A stretch of DNA of 64,000 nt from Gari tellinella (taxonomy: Eukaryota; Mollusca; Bivalvia; Cardiida; Psammobiidae). Positions 50,479-60,190 of this stretch are shown in pieces (the first letter of the stretch is position 1; the number at the start of each line of letters is the position of its first letter). The DNA lies in the NCBI GenBank assembly GCA_922989275.2, contig OV277871.1:32374693-32438692 (forward strand). The letters are read 5' to 3'. The translations under genes were made by a program, and so were the position numbers. The notes beneath the pieces were generated by a model, which was given only the letters and a program-made list of their open reading frames with translations, searched no databases and was not told the origin of the DNA.

Positions 50479-51016
50479 GTAGAACCTTATATGTCACAAA
50501 AACTTATATGTCACAAGTGTGACGTATACGTGCGAATTCATCACAAGGGGGTTGCGACAGCCACGTATATGTCACAACGTGACTTTTTGATAGTGTTGAC
50601 ATTAGAACCGTATATGTCACAAAATCGCAAAGTTTTCACAACATGACTTTTTGATAGGGTTGACATTAGAAACCTATACGTCACAAATGTGACAACCCTA
50701 CTTCGCTAGGGGTGACACTTTAATAAACAAACAATTATACGTTTCTAATGTCAACCCTATAATAAAAATCACGTTGTGAAAAAATCGCAATTTTGTAACA
50801 TATACGGTTCTAATGCAACCCTATCAAAAAGTCACATTGTGACATATACGTGCATGGATGTCGCAACCCTCATTGTGATTTAATTCGCACGTATACGTCA
50901 CAATTGTGACGTTTACGTTTTGTGACATATAAGGTTCTTTTCGTAGAGCCTTATATGTCGCAAAACGTATACGTCACAATTGTGACATATAAGTGTTGTG
51001 ACATATAAGGTTCTAC
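50479..51016. mobile_element. 538-bp fold-back element built on TATATGTCACAA words
   Basis: Ends GTAGAACCTTATATGTCACA and the inverse. The two halves are imperfect mirror images around about 50700 and are filled with (T/C)ATATGTCACAA, GTATACGTCACAA and GACTTTTTGATAG-GTTGACAT. The right half has an extra terminal duplication (50932-51016). Confidence 0.75.
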
Positions 51017-51288
51017 AACGCTATCCTCTATAGTCAGGACGTCAATTGTTTGCCCTGATTCAATACAAGCGCTGCATGACGCGGGTAACTAAATTACGTC
51101 ATTTGTGATTACTAGGTTATTTGTATCATGTTTGAATTTTTTGAACGGGAGAGAAAAAATCCACCGTTCGTTTTGATGATGTAGGATAGGAACTTCTTCC
51201 ACTTGGCTGCAACTTGCGCCGTATGTAAACAGCCGACATGTGACTCGATGATCAGGGAGGTAAATGTAAATGTCGGAAGAATACGAAT
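51017..51288. other. Non-coding, nothing recognised
   Basis: No gene or element end seen. Confidence 0.4.
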
Positions 51289-51526
51289 TACAGAGGAGAA
51301 TATGTTATTCTTTCCCGTTTAAACGCAAACGTAGGCAAACGCAAAACACTAAAATGTAGAAAATAACAATTTCTTGACAATTCTGACTATTGATATTTAG
51401 CTGAGTGGCAAACAGTTTGAAGCCTGATCAGACGCCGGGTTACCCGGCGTCTGATCTGGCTCCAAACTGTTTGTATTGTAAATAATAGTTTGAGCGTAAA
51501 CGCGTTTATTGGGAAAGAATAACGAC
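51289..51526 (-). mobile_element. TA-1 MITE, minus, right end lost
   Basis: TACAGAGGAGAATATG on the left; perfect inner stem; breaks after GGGAAAGAATAACGAC. Confidence 0.88.
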
Positions 51527-51832
51527 TTTATATACCCACACCTTTACCTTTACCTTTGGGGAGAATAAATATCAGTGTTGATCATTCAATTGTACGTTAT
51601 AAACAATTTTGTTTTTTTTAACAAACACTTTATTTAGTTGCTTGGAACTAGTTTTATGTGGATGCTCACTATTTGTGTGTCGGCCTTTCGTCACTAATTA
51701 TGCTATTTAATGCGTCTGGGCTATAGTTTATTTTACAGTAAAAACGACCTTATTATATGTTCTGTGATAAATCGAATCTTACACTCGTGCTTTTTTGTTA
51801 TTGCTTTTTATGAAACTCGTTGACTGAAATGA

Positions 51833-52077
51833 TACAGTGGAGAAAACGTTATTCTCTCCCAATAACGCGTTTACGCTAAATCTATCATTTCCCATGCAAA
51901 CAATTTGGAGCCAGATCAGACGCCGGGTAACCCGGTGTCTGATCAGGCTCCAAACTGTTTGTAGTCCAGGTTAAAATCAGCGCTCAGAAATGTCAAAAAA
52001 GTTGTCATTTTCTTCATTTTTTGCGATTCGTTTGCGTTTAAACGGGAAAGAATACCGGTAACGTGTTCTCGACTGTA
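51833..52077 (+). mobile_element. TA-1 MITE, plus
   Basis: Left end intact; right end has an extra CCGGTAA before CGTGTTCTCGACTGTA. Confidence 0.9.
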
Positions 52078-52149
52078 TGCCACTCGGCAAAGCTTCGCGT
52101 CATATCATTGTACTCAACTCGTTTCATGAAAATAATAACAAAAACACTC

Positions 52150-52198
52150 ATCTTAGATTCTCTATTTATAGGAAAAGAATAATGTTTTCACCACTGTA
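52150..52198. mobile_element. TA-1 right-end fragment
   Basis: TTTATAGGAAAAGAATAATG and TTCACCACTGTA. Confidence 0.6.
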
Positions 52199-52431
52199 AG
52201 AGGAATGTACTCAAATTATCCCCCACCCAATCTTGTCTGTACTTACATGTCACCCTACGGTGTAACTTATCATTATAATCGTTTCTTGGGATTCTAATGA
52301 GTAGTTACATGTATACCATAGGATTTGGCGCAGGAAAAAAATCAGTTTATCTGGAACCCTGGTCGTTTTTTATTACTTCTCCCGTTAAAACGAAACGAAT
52401 CACAAAAGAACAATGCAAAAACTTTAGTTAG

Positions 52432-52560
52432 CCCATTACCCCATAGCCTATTTTTAGTTAAGATGACATGTGATCACTTAAAGCAGGTTGAAAGTAATGC
52501 AGAATGTGCCCTAAGGCACATTCTGCTTTACTTTCAGCCTGCTTTAAGCTATTATCCGCC
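52432..52560. mobile_element. TTAA-type MITE, CCCATTACCCCATAG family, right end missing
   Basis: Begins CCCATTACCCCATAGCC after TTAG. Hairpin AGCAGAATGTGCCCTAAGGC / ACATTCTGCTTTACTTTC (about 52476-52552) is well kept. TA-1 follows 21 bp later. Confidence 0.75.
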
Positions 52561-52580
52561 TTGATACAGAACACAATTCT

Positions 52581-52830
52581 TACAGTGGAGAATCTGTTAT
52601 TCTTTCCCAATAAACGCGTTTACGCTAAAACTATTATTTCCATTGCAAACAGTTTGGAGCCAGATCAGACGCCGGGTAACCCGGCGTCTGATCAGGCTCC
52701 AAACTGTTTGCCACCAAGATAAACATGAATTATTAGAATTGTCCAAAAGTTGTACTTTTCTACGTTTTAGTGCTTTGCGTTTGCGTACGTTTGCGTTTAA
52801 ACGGGAAAGAATAACAGATTCTCCACTGTA
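52581..52830 (+). mobile_element. TA-1 MITE, plus, intact
   Basis: Both ends perfect with TA duplicated; perfect inner stem; CGTACG subtype. A good reference copy. Confidence 0.95.
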
Positions 52831-53192
52831 TACAGCATATTCATGATTGAATAAAATCAAACTATTGTCTGCAGTGGAGGAGTAAATTAAAGGCGTAAAA
52901 AGGCGTTTTTATGGGGTTATGTGTTAAATACTTTTTTGACACATTATTTAATCAGATTTTCAAAACTTAGGTGCCTTCTAAGGTACCTTTTATTTCGGAA
53001 TAATATCCGTCTTGAAACTATTTGCAACGGATGTCAGATCTGGAAGAGTTTTATTTTTGATAGTTATATAGTTTGTCATTTTTGCATCGAATCGTATAAA
53101 ACAGCCCTGAAAAGATGTGATTTGGAAACCAGACCTTTGGAAATATCAATACTAAATTGGTTAATGCAAAACATTCATTCCCTGCTGTATGT
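52831..53192. other. Non-coding, nothing recognised
   Basis: An open frame here has no recognisable domain. Confidence 0.4.
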
Positions 53193-53420
53193 TACAGTGG
53201 AGAAAACGTTATTCTTTCCCAATAAACGCAATTACGCCTAAATTATTAGTTCCAGTACAAATAGTCTGGAGCCTGATCAGACGCCGTGTTGGCTCCTAAC
53301 TGTTTGCCATTCAGATAAAAAAGAAAAGTCAGAATTGTCAAAAAGTTACTACACTTTAGTGTTTTGCATTTGCGTTTCGTTTGCGTTTAAACGGGAAAGA
53401 ATAGCGTATTCTCCACTGTA
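53193..53420 (+). mobile_element. TA-1 MITE, plus, core loop deleted
   Basis: Core reads GATCAGACGCCGTGTTGGCTCC with the second inner arm gone. Ends intact. Confidence 0.87.
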
Positions 53421-53421
53421 T

Positions 53422-53673
53422 TACAGTGGAGAAAACGTTATTCTTTCCAAGTAAAAGCGACTACGCTAAAACTATCATTTCCATTGCAAATTGTTTGGAG
53501 CTAGATCAGACGCCGGGTTACCCGGCGTCTGATCAGGCTTCAAACTGTTTGCCACTCAGATTAAAACAAATAATCAGAAATGTCAACAAAATGGTTATTT
53601 TCTACATTTTAGCGACTTGCGTTTGCGTTTCGTTTGCGTTTAAACGGGAAAGACTAACGTTTTCTCCACTGTA
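53422..53673 (+). mobile_element. TA-1 MITE, plus
   Basis: Starts one base after the previous copy. Perfect inner stem with TTACCC loop; ends intact. Confidence 0.92.
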
Positions 53674-53755
53674 TGTCTGAATAAGGCTGTCCGTGTTTTG
53701 TAAAGACGTAAATAATGTACATGTAATGTGTCGCCTAAAAGAACAAACGTTCAAT

Positions 53756-53954
53756 TACAGTGGAGAAGGCGATATTCGTTCCCACTAAACGCGTTTGCAC
53801 TAAAACTATTATTTCCATTGCAAACAGTTTGCAGCCTGATCAGACGCCGAGTTAACTGGCGTCTCGTCAGGATCAAAACTGTCAGTCAGATTTTCTACAT
53901 TTTATAGCATTCGTTTGTGTTTTAACGGGAAAGAATAGCGTCATATCCACGGTA
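53756..53954 (+). mobile_element. TA-1 MITE, plus, decayed
   Basis: TACAGTGGAGAAGGCG; core GACGCCGAGTTAACTGGCGTC; right end TATCCACGGTA. Confidence 0.8.
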
Positions 53955-53974
53955 ACGATAGAATGAAAAAGATG

Positions 53975-54204
53975 TACAGGGGAAAATTTATTCTTTCCAA
54001 ATTAACGCATTTACGCTATACCTTTTATGTCCACTGCAAACAGTATGATCCAGATCAGACGTCAGTTAGCCCGGCGTCTGATCAGGCTCGAAACTGCTTG
54101 CCATTCAGAAGTAGGAAAACTTTCAGAATTGGTTAAGATTTCAGTGCAATGCGTTTGCGTTTCGTTTGCATTTAAACGGGAAAGAATAACGTTTTTCTCC
54201 TCGG
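53975..54204 (+). mobile_element. TA-1 MITE, plus, decayed
   Basis: TACAGGGGAAAATTTATTC; core GACGTCAGTTAGCCCGGCGTC; right end TTTCTCCTCGG. Confidence 0.78.
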
Positions 54205-54326
54205 AATCATATACCTTGATATAAAAATGATTGCGATGTTTTATTTAGCCACTGTTGGTGTCCTTGTTTCATATCGTTTGTAGTTTGTCAAGTCTCTCTT
54301 TCGACAAAAGTGACGTCTTGTATACG

Positions 54327-54573
54327 TCCAGTGGAGAAGTCGTTCATCTTTCCCAATAAACGCGTTTATGCTAAAACTATTATCCCATTGCAAACAGTTG
54401 GGAGCCAGATCAGACACCAGGTAAACCGGCGTATGATCAAGATTCAAACTGTTTGTCACTTAGATTGGAATGAATGGTTAGTATTGTCAAAAAGTTTTAT
54501 TTTTATTTTTGTGCAATGCGTTTGCGTTTCGTATGCGTTTAAATTGAATAGAAAAACGTCTTCTCAACTTTAC
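54327..54573 (+). mobile_element. TA-1 MITE, plus
   Basis: Left end GTCCAGTGGAGAAGTCG; core GACACCAGGTAAACCGGCGT; right end CTTCTCAACTTTA. Confidence 0.82.
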
Positions 54574-54719
54574 ACGTAGAAGTTCCGCGATCATTTTTGT
54601 TGATATCAGCCTTTATTCTAATTCAAATTTCAAACTGTTTTGGATATAAAAGGATTTAAACTTTTTATTTATTTCCTGGCGGTGTATATTGAAGCCATGA
54701 GATTACAAGTTAGCGGTTA

Positions 54720-55333
54720 AGCCTGTCTCACACAGAACACGGTTGGGCACACGGTTCCAATACGGTACATGTATACTCGGTTATACACGGGTTGACTGGT
54801 ACGAATGTAGCACGAGTATGTGCGAACAAAGCACGGATATACTCGGTCAAGCAAGGTTTGTCACGGTTTGAACACGATTTGCAAAACGATTTTCATACGA
54901 TTGTTGTACGGTTCCAAGTACGGTCTAGTACGGTCTGTTACGGCCTAGTACGATTAAACACGACTTTTACTGGATTAATTGGACATTTACAGGGTTTACA
55001 TACGGTCCCACTGACTTTTGCTCCATACGATTTATATACGATATTGACACGGTTGAGCTCACTCGTGTTAAGTGGAATTCATGTGCGGTTGTGTATACGG
55101 TCTCGTACGGTCTCACGCGGTCTCTCACGGTCTTGTACGATCGCTAATACAACCATACACGGACATGGCACCCGTGCCAGTTTTTTAAAAGTTTTAAAAA
55201 TCATACACGGCTTTCACGGATACACTCGAATGGCCCGAGTGTAACTCGGATAAGGCCACGGTTGGTTCGGTTGTATGTACGGTTTACACGGGTGGCCAAC
55301 CGTATAAGCCGTGTGTTCTGTGTGAGACAGGCT
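54720..55333. mobile_element. 614-bp Harbinger-like MITE with TACGGT repeats
   Basis: Ends AGCCTGTCTCACACAGAACA(CGG) and its inverse (about 23 bp), flanked by TTA at 54717-54719 and 55334-55336. A 3-bp TTA/TAA duplication suits the PIF/Harbinger superfamily. The interior is a field of short TACGGTCT, CACGGTTT and TACGATT words, denser on the right. No transposase. Confidence 0.82.
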
Positions 55334-55548
55334 TTAGCTACTGTACAGGGCGGTGTATTGAGCTCGAAACAGTCTTGACGGAAACAGCCGATCTAACGAG
55401 CGTCAGTGGCCGAGCGTCTGTGGCGCTGTTGGGTCGGCTGTTTCCGTGTACAAAGTCCCGACTTAAATCCATTGCCCTTTATCGAACCCAAACTGGTAAT
55501 GCATACCGCATGGAACCGCAAACTGGTATTGTGTATGTACAGTGCTTG

Positions 55549-55775
55549 CAGGGCCGCCATAAGTTGACATGAAAAATCCTAAGATTTCCAAATTTGCATT
55601 TTTCAAGTGCGAATTTACGAATCGTACCTTTACCCCATCGTCTGTTTCTAGTTTTGTTGACACGTGGCTGCTTTAAGCAGGCTGAAAGTAAAGCAGCCTG
55701 CTTTAAGCTACCATGTACAATAAAAAAAATCTGAAGATTTAGGAAAAATCCGGAGAAATGACAGAAATGTGCTTC
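55549..55775. mobile_element. Family D MITE, copy 2, inverted relative to copy 1
   Basis: Begins CAGGGCCGCCATAAGTTGAC, then AATCCTAAGATTTCCAAATT as in the right half of 48273-48528 read inverted, with a shortened hairpin (GCAGGCTGAAAGTAAAGC / GCCTGCTTTAAGC). The other end is eroded. Confidence 0.62.
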
Positions 55776-55810
55776 CTCTCTACAACGTTACCCAATGTAA
55801 CACAAAGAAT

Positions 55811-56142
55811 ATATGTGTTGTTCGGTGGAAGTCGTTATAGGGAGGAGAAATTAAGACTTTAAGTACTTTAGCAAACAGCTTGAATCCAGATCAGACGCCA
55901 AGTAACGTGGCGTCTGATCTGGATTCAAGCTGTTTGTCACCCGTTATTGTGTTTTATTTCTGTCAAAATATCCATTATGTGACTTAGTGAAAACAGCAGT
56001 CGACAATTTAAGCAGACGATTTTGCAGCCGTGAAAAGGTTAGACATAATTGTCTTGTTTAAGAAAGAGCGGCAATCGTTGTTCAACATTGTAAGGAGGGA
56101 ATCGTTGTTCAGAGGGCCGTTGTATGGAAGGGAAAACTGTAG
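55811..56142. mobile_element. Family H MITE, copy 2
   Basis: Core hairpin with perfect GAATCC stems: AGCTTGAATCCAGATCAGAC / GTCTGATCTGGATTCAAGCT around GCCAAGTAACGTGGC (55867-55936). The following CAGCAGTCGACAATTTAAGC and repeated TCGTTGTTCA words parallel 39629-39993. Confidence 0.65.
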
Positions 56143-56192
56143 CTCATAACTACATGTACATGTTCGTATCAATTCCAGGATATGACTGGGTG

Positions 56193-56450
56193 TACAGTGT
56201 AGAAAACTTTATTCTTTCCCGTTTAAACGCAAGGGAAACGCAAACGCATTGCAATAAAACGTAGAAAAGGACAGTCTTTTGAACAATTCTGATAATTCAT
56301 GTTTATTTTAGTGGCAAATCGTTTGCAGCCTGATCAGACGCCGGGTTACCCGGTGTCTGATCTGGCTCCAAACTGTTTGCAATAGAAAATTCAAATAATA
56401 GTTTTAGCGTTAACGCGTTTATTGGGAAAAATAACGTTTTCTCCACTGTA
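56193..56450 (-). mobile_element. TA-1 MITE, minus
   Basis: TACAGTGTAGAAAAC on the left; core GACGCCGGGTTACCCGGTGTC; right end perfect. Confidence 0.9.
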
Positions 56451-56574
56451 AGTGTAGCAATGTAAATAGTTTGTACATGTACGTCCATACTGGTGCTGTC
56501 AGTGTTTGTTATTGTTATTGTTATTAAAAAATAAAACAAATCGATCTGGTGTTTTGTATTTGTCATTACTATTT

Positions 56575-56752
56575 TGTATTTTCTTCAGAATATCTATCTT
56601 TACTAATTAACCGTTCGGTTGTCTGCCGCAATAATTCAAGAGATCCACGGTGAACTAAGTTATTTCTTGCTGTACTAAATTGTACCGAACAATAGCGTAC
56701 TATAATATTTTGCGCTGCACTGTGAATCACTTTGCTCTTACGGCTCGTATAT
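56575..56752 (+). repeat. Local duplication, copy 1
   Basis: TTTACTAATT, TGCC(G/T)CAATAATT, CTGTACTAAATTGTAC and AATCACTTTGCTCTTACGGC recur in order at 57047-57333. Confidence 0.65.
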
Positions 56753-56800
56753 GGTGTGTTGAATGTGCTGTACTGTGCAGTGCTATAAACATGTACTACA

Positions 56801-57031
56801 TACAGTGGAGAAAACGTTATTCTTTCCCGTGTAAAGGCAAACGAATGGAGAAAATTACAATTTTTGGACAGTTCTGACTATTCATTTTAATCTGAGTGGC
56901 AAACAGTTTGGAGCCTGTTCAGACGCCGGGTTACCCGGCGTCTGATCTGGCTCCAAACTGTTTTCAATGGAAATTATATAGTTTTAGCGTAAACGCGTTT
57001 ACTGGGAAAGAATAACGTTTTCTCCACTGTA
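56801..57031 (-). mobile_element. TA-1 MITE, minus
   Basis: Left block shortened (CCCGTGTAAAGGCAAACG); core perfect; ends intact. Confidence 0.9.
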
Positions 57032-57046
57032 TCATTCAAACGGTCC

Positions 57047-57333
57047 TTGCATTTTCCTCAAATTATTTATCTTTACGAATTTACTACTAGGTTGTATGCC
57101 TCAATAATTAAAAAGATTCACAATAAAGTATGCTATATCTTACTGTACTAAACTGTACTGTACTAAATAGTGCTATATTAGGCATTACCGTACGGTGATG
57201 TAGATGAAGACGTTCGACGACACTCAAATTTGACCAATACCAGGGAGATACTCAAAATTGGACTAATATCGGCCAAACATGCAAACTTCTACTTTGTGTG
57301 CTGCACTGTCAATCACTTTGCTCTTACGGCTCG
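57047..57333 (+). repeat. Local duplication, copy 2
   Basis: Paralogue of 56575-56752 with a ~100-bp extra segment (about 57185-57285). A TA-1 copy begins exactly after its CTTACGGCTCG end, where copy 1 continues TATATGG. Confidence 0.65.
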
Positions 57334-57520
57334 TACAGTGGAGAAAACGTTATTCTTTCCCAATAAACGCGTTTACGCTGAAACTGTTATTTCCAATACA
57401 AACAGTTTGGAGCCAGATCAGACGCCGGGTAACCCGGCGTCTGATCAGGCTCCAAACTGTTTGCCACTCAAATTAAAATAGATAGTAAGAATTGTCGAAA
57501 AGTCGTCATTTTCTCCAGTG
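57334..57520 (+). mobile_element. TA-1 MITE, plus, right end lost
   Basis: Perfect left end and core; breaks at TCATTTTCTCCAGTG and passes into an unrelated TTAA-type remnant. Confidence 0.87.
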
Positions 57521-57600
57521 ATTATCAGTTTTATTATGCGTCTGATCAGGATCACAACTGTTTGCAAGTGCGCTTTATTACATCATTGAGAGTGAAAGGG
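57521..57600. mobile_element. TTAA-type right-half remnant
   Basis: GCGTCTGATCAGGATCACAA, then AGAGTGAAAGGG ending at TTAA (57601-57604). Confidence 0.55.
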
Positions 57601-57889
57601 TTAAAGCTGGTTGAAAGTTTAACTCAATTTCAATTTCAATTTCCTTTTAGTATACTCAGTTCATGATATACATGAATACATGAGGACAGGGCACATTCTA
57701 CTTTACTTTCCACCTGCTCATCGGTAAGAATATAGAAATTGTTCGTTATGGTTAATAGTCATATTAAAACACAACTCATACATCCATTTGTTTGGTGGAA
57801 GAATATTCTAGAGACGTAAGAAGGCGTAGAGCGAATCCTAAATGTAGCATACAATGTACATGTATGTGTTTACGTTCTTTCTCGCTTAT

Positions 57890-58139
57890 TACAGTGGAGA
57901 CTCTGTTATTCTTTCCCGTTTAAACTCAAACGTACGCAAACGCAAAGCGCTAAAACGTAGAAAAGAACAACTTTTGGACAATTCTGATATTTCATGTTTA
58001 TCATGGTGGCAAACAGTTTGGAACCTGACCAGACGCCGGGTTACCCGGCGTCTGATCTGGCTCCAAACTGTTTGCACTGGAATTAATAGTTTTAGCGTAA
58101 ACGCGTTTATTGGGAAAGAATAACACATTCTCCACTGTA
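57890..58139 (-). mobile_element. TA-1 MITE, minus, with a ~33-bp flanking duplication
   Basis: Complete, with perfect inner stem. CATGTATGTGTTTACG(T/C)TCTT... lies directly on both sides (57858-57890 and 58140-58172), far longer than the expected TA. Confidence 0.92.
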
Positions 58140-58172
58140 CATGTATGTGTTTACGCTCTTTCTTGCTTATTA

Positions 58173-58401
58173 TCTCTCTCATCCCTAATCCACACAAACA
58201 TTCTTACCCCATCAACGTAGAAAAAAACATATCTTATTTGATACATAAACTATATAGACCATTTCTGAATAACGTCTATAGTTTATAGATAATCTGTCAT
58301 AGAATGATACATTGTACCACAGATCCACAACCAGCTGGTTTCAACGAGATCAAGGATAATTCCTACAACAAAGATCCACAAGACAGGCACCGGGTCATTG
58401 G
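58173..58401. other. Non-coding, nothing recognised
   Basis: No gene or element seen. Confidence 0.4.
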
Positions 58402-58637
58402 TGCAGTGTAGAAGACGTTATTATTTCCCATATAATCGCAAACGCAAATCACTAAAACGTGGAAAATTACAACATGTTGACACCTTTTAAATCTATTTTC
58501 ATCTGAATAGCAAACACTTTGGAGCCTGATCAGCCGGCTACCCGGCGTCTGATCTTGGCTCTAAACTGTTAACAATTTGAATATTTATTTGAGCGTAAAC
58601 GCGTTTGTTGGGAAAGAATAACGTTTCCTCCACTGTA
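58402..58637 (-). mobile_element. TA-1 MITE, minus, with a 12-bp flanking duplication
   Basis: TGCAGTGTAGAAGACG on the left, TCCTCCACTGTA on the right; CCGGGTCATTGG abuts both ends. The core has lost bases (GATCAGCCGGCTACCCGGCG). Confidence 0.85.
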
Positions 58638-58729
58638 CCGGGTCATTGGTATCACTCGGGGACCGCATTCAGTATAAGACTTTGGAAGGTGTTCAATTCA
58701 TGTCAAAAACACGCACAAATATCTCTAAA

Positions 58730-58972
58730 CACATTACCCCATAAATACGCCTTTAGTTTATTCCTTCACTGAAGAAATAGTTCAAACTTATACAGTTAGA
58801 AATATGTATGATAAGAAATATTTCATATAGTCTACATGTAACTTATGTTACATTTGTAGCTTAAAGCAGGCTGAAAGTAAATCAGAATGTGCCTTAAGGC
58901 ACATTCTGCTTTACTTTCAGCCTACTTTAAGTAGCCATCTTCAAAACTAAAAACAAGTTATGGGGTAATTGG
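58730..58972. mobile_element. TTAA-type MITE, CCCATTACCCCATAG family
   Basis: Right TTAA at 58973-58976; left TAAA. Ends CACATTACCCCATAAATACG and TATGGGGTAATTGG. Hairpin CAGAATGTGCCTTAAGGCAC.. with CTTAAAGCAGGCTG / CAGCCTACTTTAAG arms. Confidence 0.8.
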
Positions 58973-58976
58973 TTAA

Positions 58977-59502
58977 TGTTTAACCCTAAACTGTCTATAT
59001 GTTTCGTCTCCTTTCGTGACAACCCGAATCCGACAACTTGATCTACGTGCGTGAGTACGTTGTTTAAACCCTTCTGCTGACATGTGCTTTAACACCTGCG
59101 AAGCCTTTCATGTTTAGTTTATATATTCAGAATTATGACCAGACAAATGTTAACAAGTTTGGACCCTAATCCGACGTCGATTACATGTAACTCTGTGTTT
59201 GATCTTGATTCATGCTCATTGTATAAAAGAACCATTTTATTATCGATAGGGAAATAGCTAAGTTCTGTCTTCATCTTCTAATCACGTACTATACTATTAC
59301 TTTATCACTTTAGCATCAGAGATTATAAGGTCAAATGGTGAAAATAGAAATAGGTAGGTATTAAGTTTTCATGATAAAAGTCCCGATCGATCTGTCAGCT
59401 CATCAAATACAGTCAAAATATGTAACCCCCTTACTGCTTGCTTTAACCTTATAACCGTTTAGGCAGGTTGATGTTTTTGTTCACAATAGATCCTAAATAC
59501 GC
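58977..59502. other. Non-coding, a decayed core only
   Basis: ACAAGTTTGGACCCTAATCCG...TCTTGATTCATGCTC near 59152-59213 is an old hairpin. No gene seen. Confidence 0.4.
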
Positions 59503-59506
59503 TTGA

Positions 59507-59856
59507 TCCTTTCAACCCTAATTTTCTCTTATGGGCATTTGTAATCCTTTTTGACTCTTCTAGTACAGATACAGTGGAGAATCTGTTATTCTTTCCCAAT
59601 AAACGCGTTTACTATTATTTGCAGTGCAAACAGTTTTGAGCCAGATCAGACGCCGGGTAACCCGGCGTCTGATCAGGCTCCAAACTGTTTGCCACCAAGA
59701 TAAACAAGAATTATCAAAATTGTCCAAAAGTTGTTCTTTTCTACGTTTTAGTGTTTTGCGTTTGCGTACGTTTGCGTTTAAACGGGAAAACGGGGTAACA
59801 GATTCTCCACTGTATGTAATCAGTAATTTCTCCATAAGGTTGTAGGGTTGAAAGGG
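59507..59856. mobile_element. TTAA-type MITE, CCCTTTCAACCC family, with nested TA-1
   Basis: TTAA at 59857-59860 and TTGA on the left. Outer halves match 41363-41596 (CCTTTTTGACTCTTCTAGTA; GTAGGGTTGAAAGGG). A TA-1 copy replaces its hairpin region. Confidence 0.8.
59570..59814 (+). mobile_element. TA-1 MITE, plus, nested
   Basis: Missing CGCTAAA next to the left block; ACGGGGTAACAGATTCTCC near the right end. Perfect inner stem. Confidence 0.9.
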
Positions 59857-59867
59857 TTAAACAAATT

Positions 59868-59940
59868 CGGTAATTTCATTGCAAATAGTTTGGAGCCAGA
59901 TCAGACGCCGAATTCTGATCAGGCTCCAATCTGAAGAGGG
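59868..59940 (+). mobile_element. Isolated TA-1 core, loop lost
   Basis: GCAAATAGTTTGGAGCCAG, GATCAGACGCCGAATTCTGA, then GGCTCCAATCTG. Confidence 0.7.
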
Positions 59941-59979
59941 GGTTGATGGCATGCTATTCCACCTTTGTCAATTGCAATC

Positions 59980-60190
59980 TGTTATAGTGGGTGTGGTATT
60001 CTTTATAATTTTATTCTTGATTATTGTGCAATGAATTGAGAATTATCTACATTTTGAAAATGTTGTCAATGTACATTTTCTGACTGGCCGACAGTTTAAA
60101 CCCTGGTCTGATTCCAAATGTTTCTATGGAAATAGAAATATTAACCTAAGTGCGTTTATTAAGAAATAATAGCTTCTTTTCCAACTGTTA
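59980..60190 (-). mobile_element. Very old TA-1 relative, minus
   Basis: ATTGTGCAATGAATTGAG, ATCTACATTTTGAAAA, AAACCCTGGTCTGATTCCAA and AAGTGCGTTTATTAAG keep the order of a TA-1 minus copy. Confidence 0.45.

Noticed and set aside
54792..55244. 150-residue open frame
   Set aside because: It is a reading of the TACGGT-type repeat field inside the Harbinger-like MITE.
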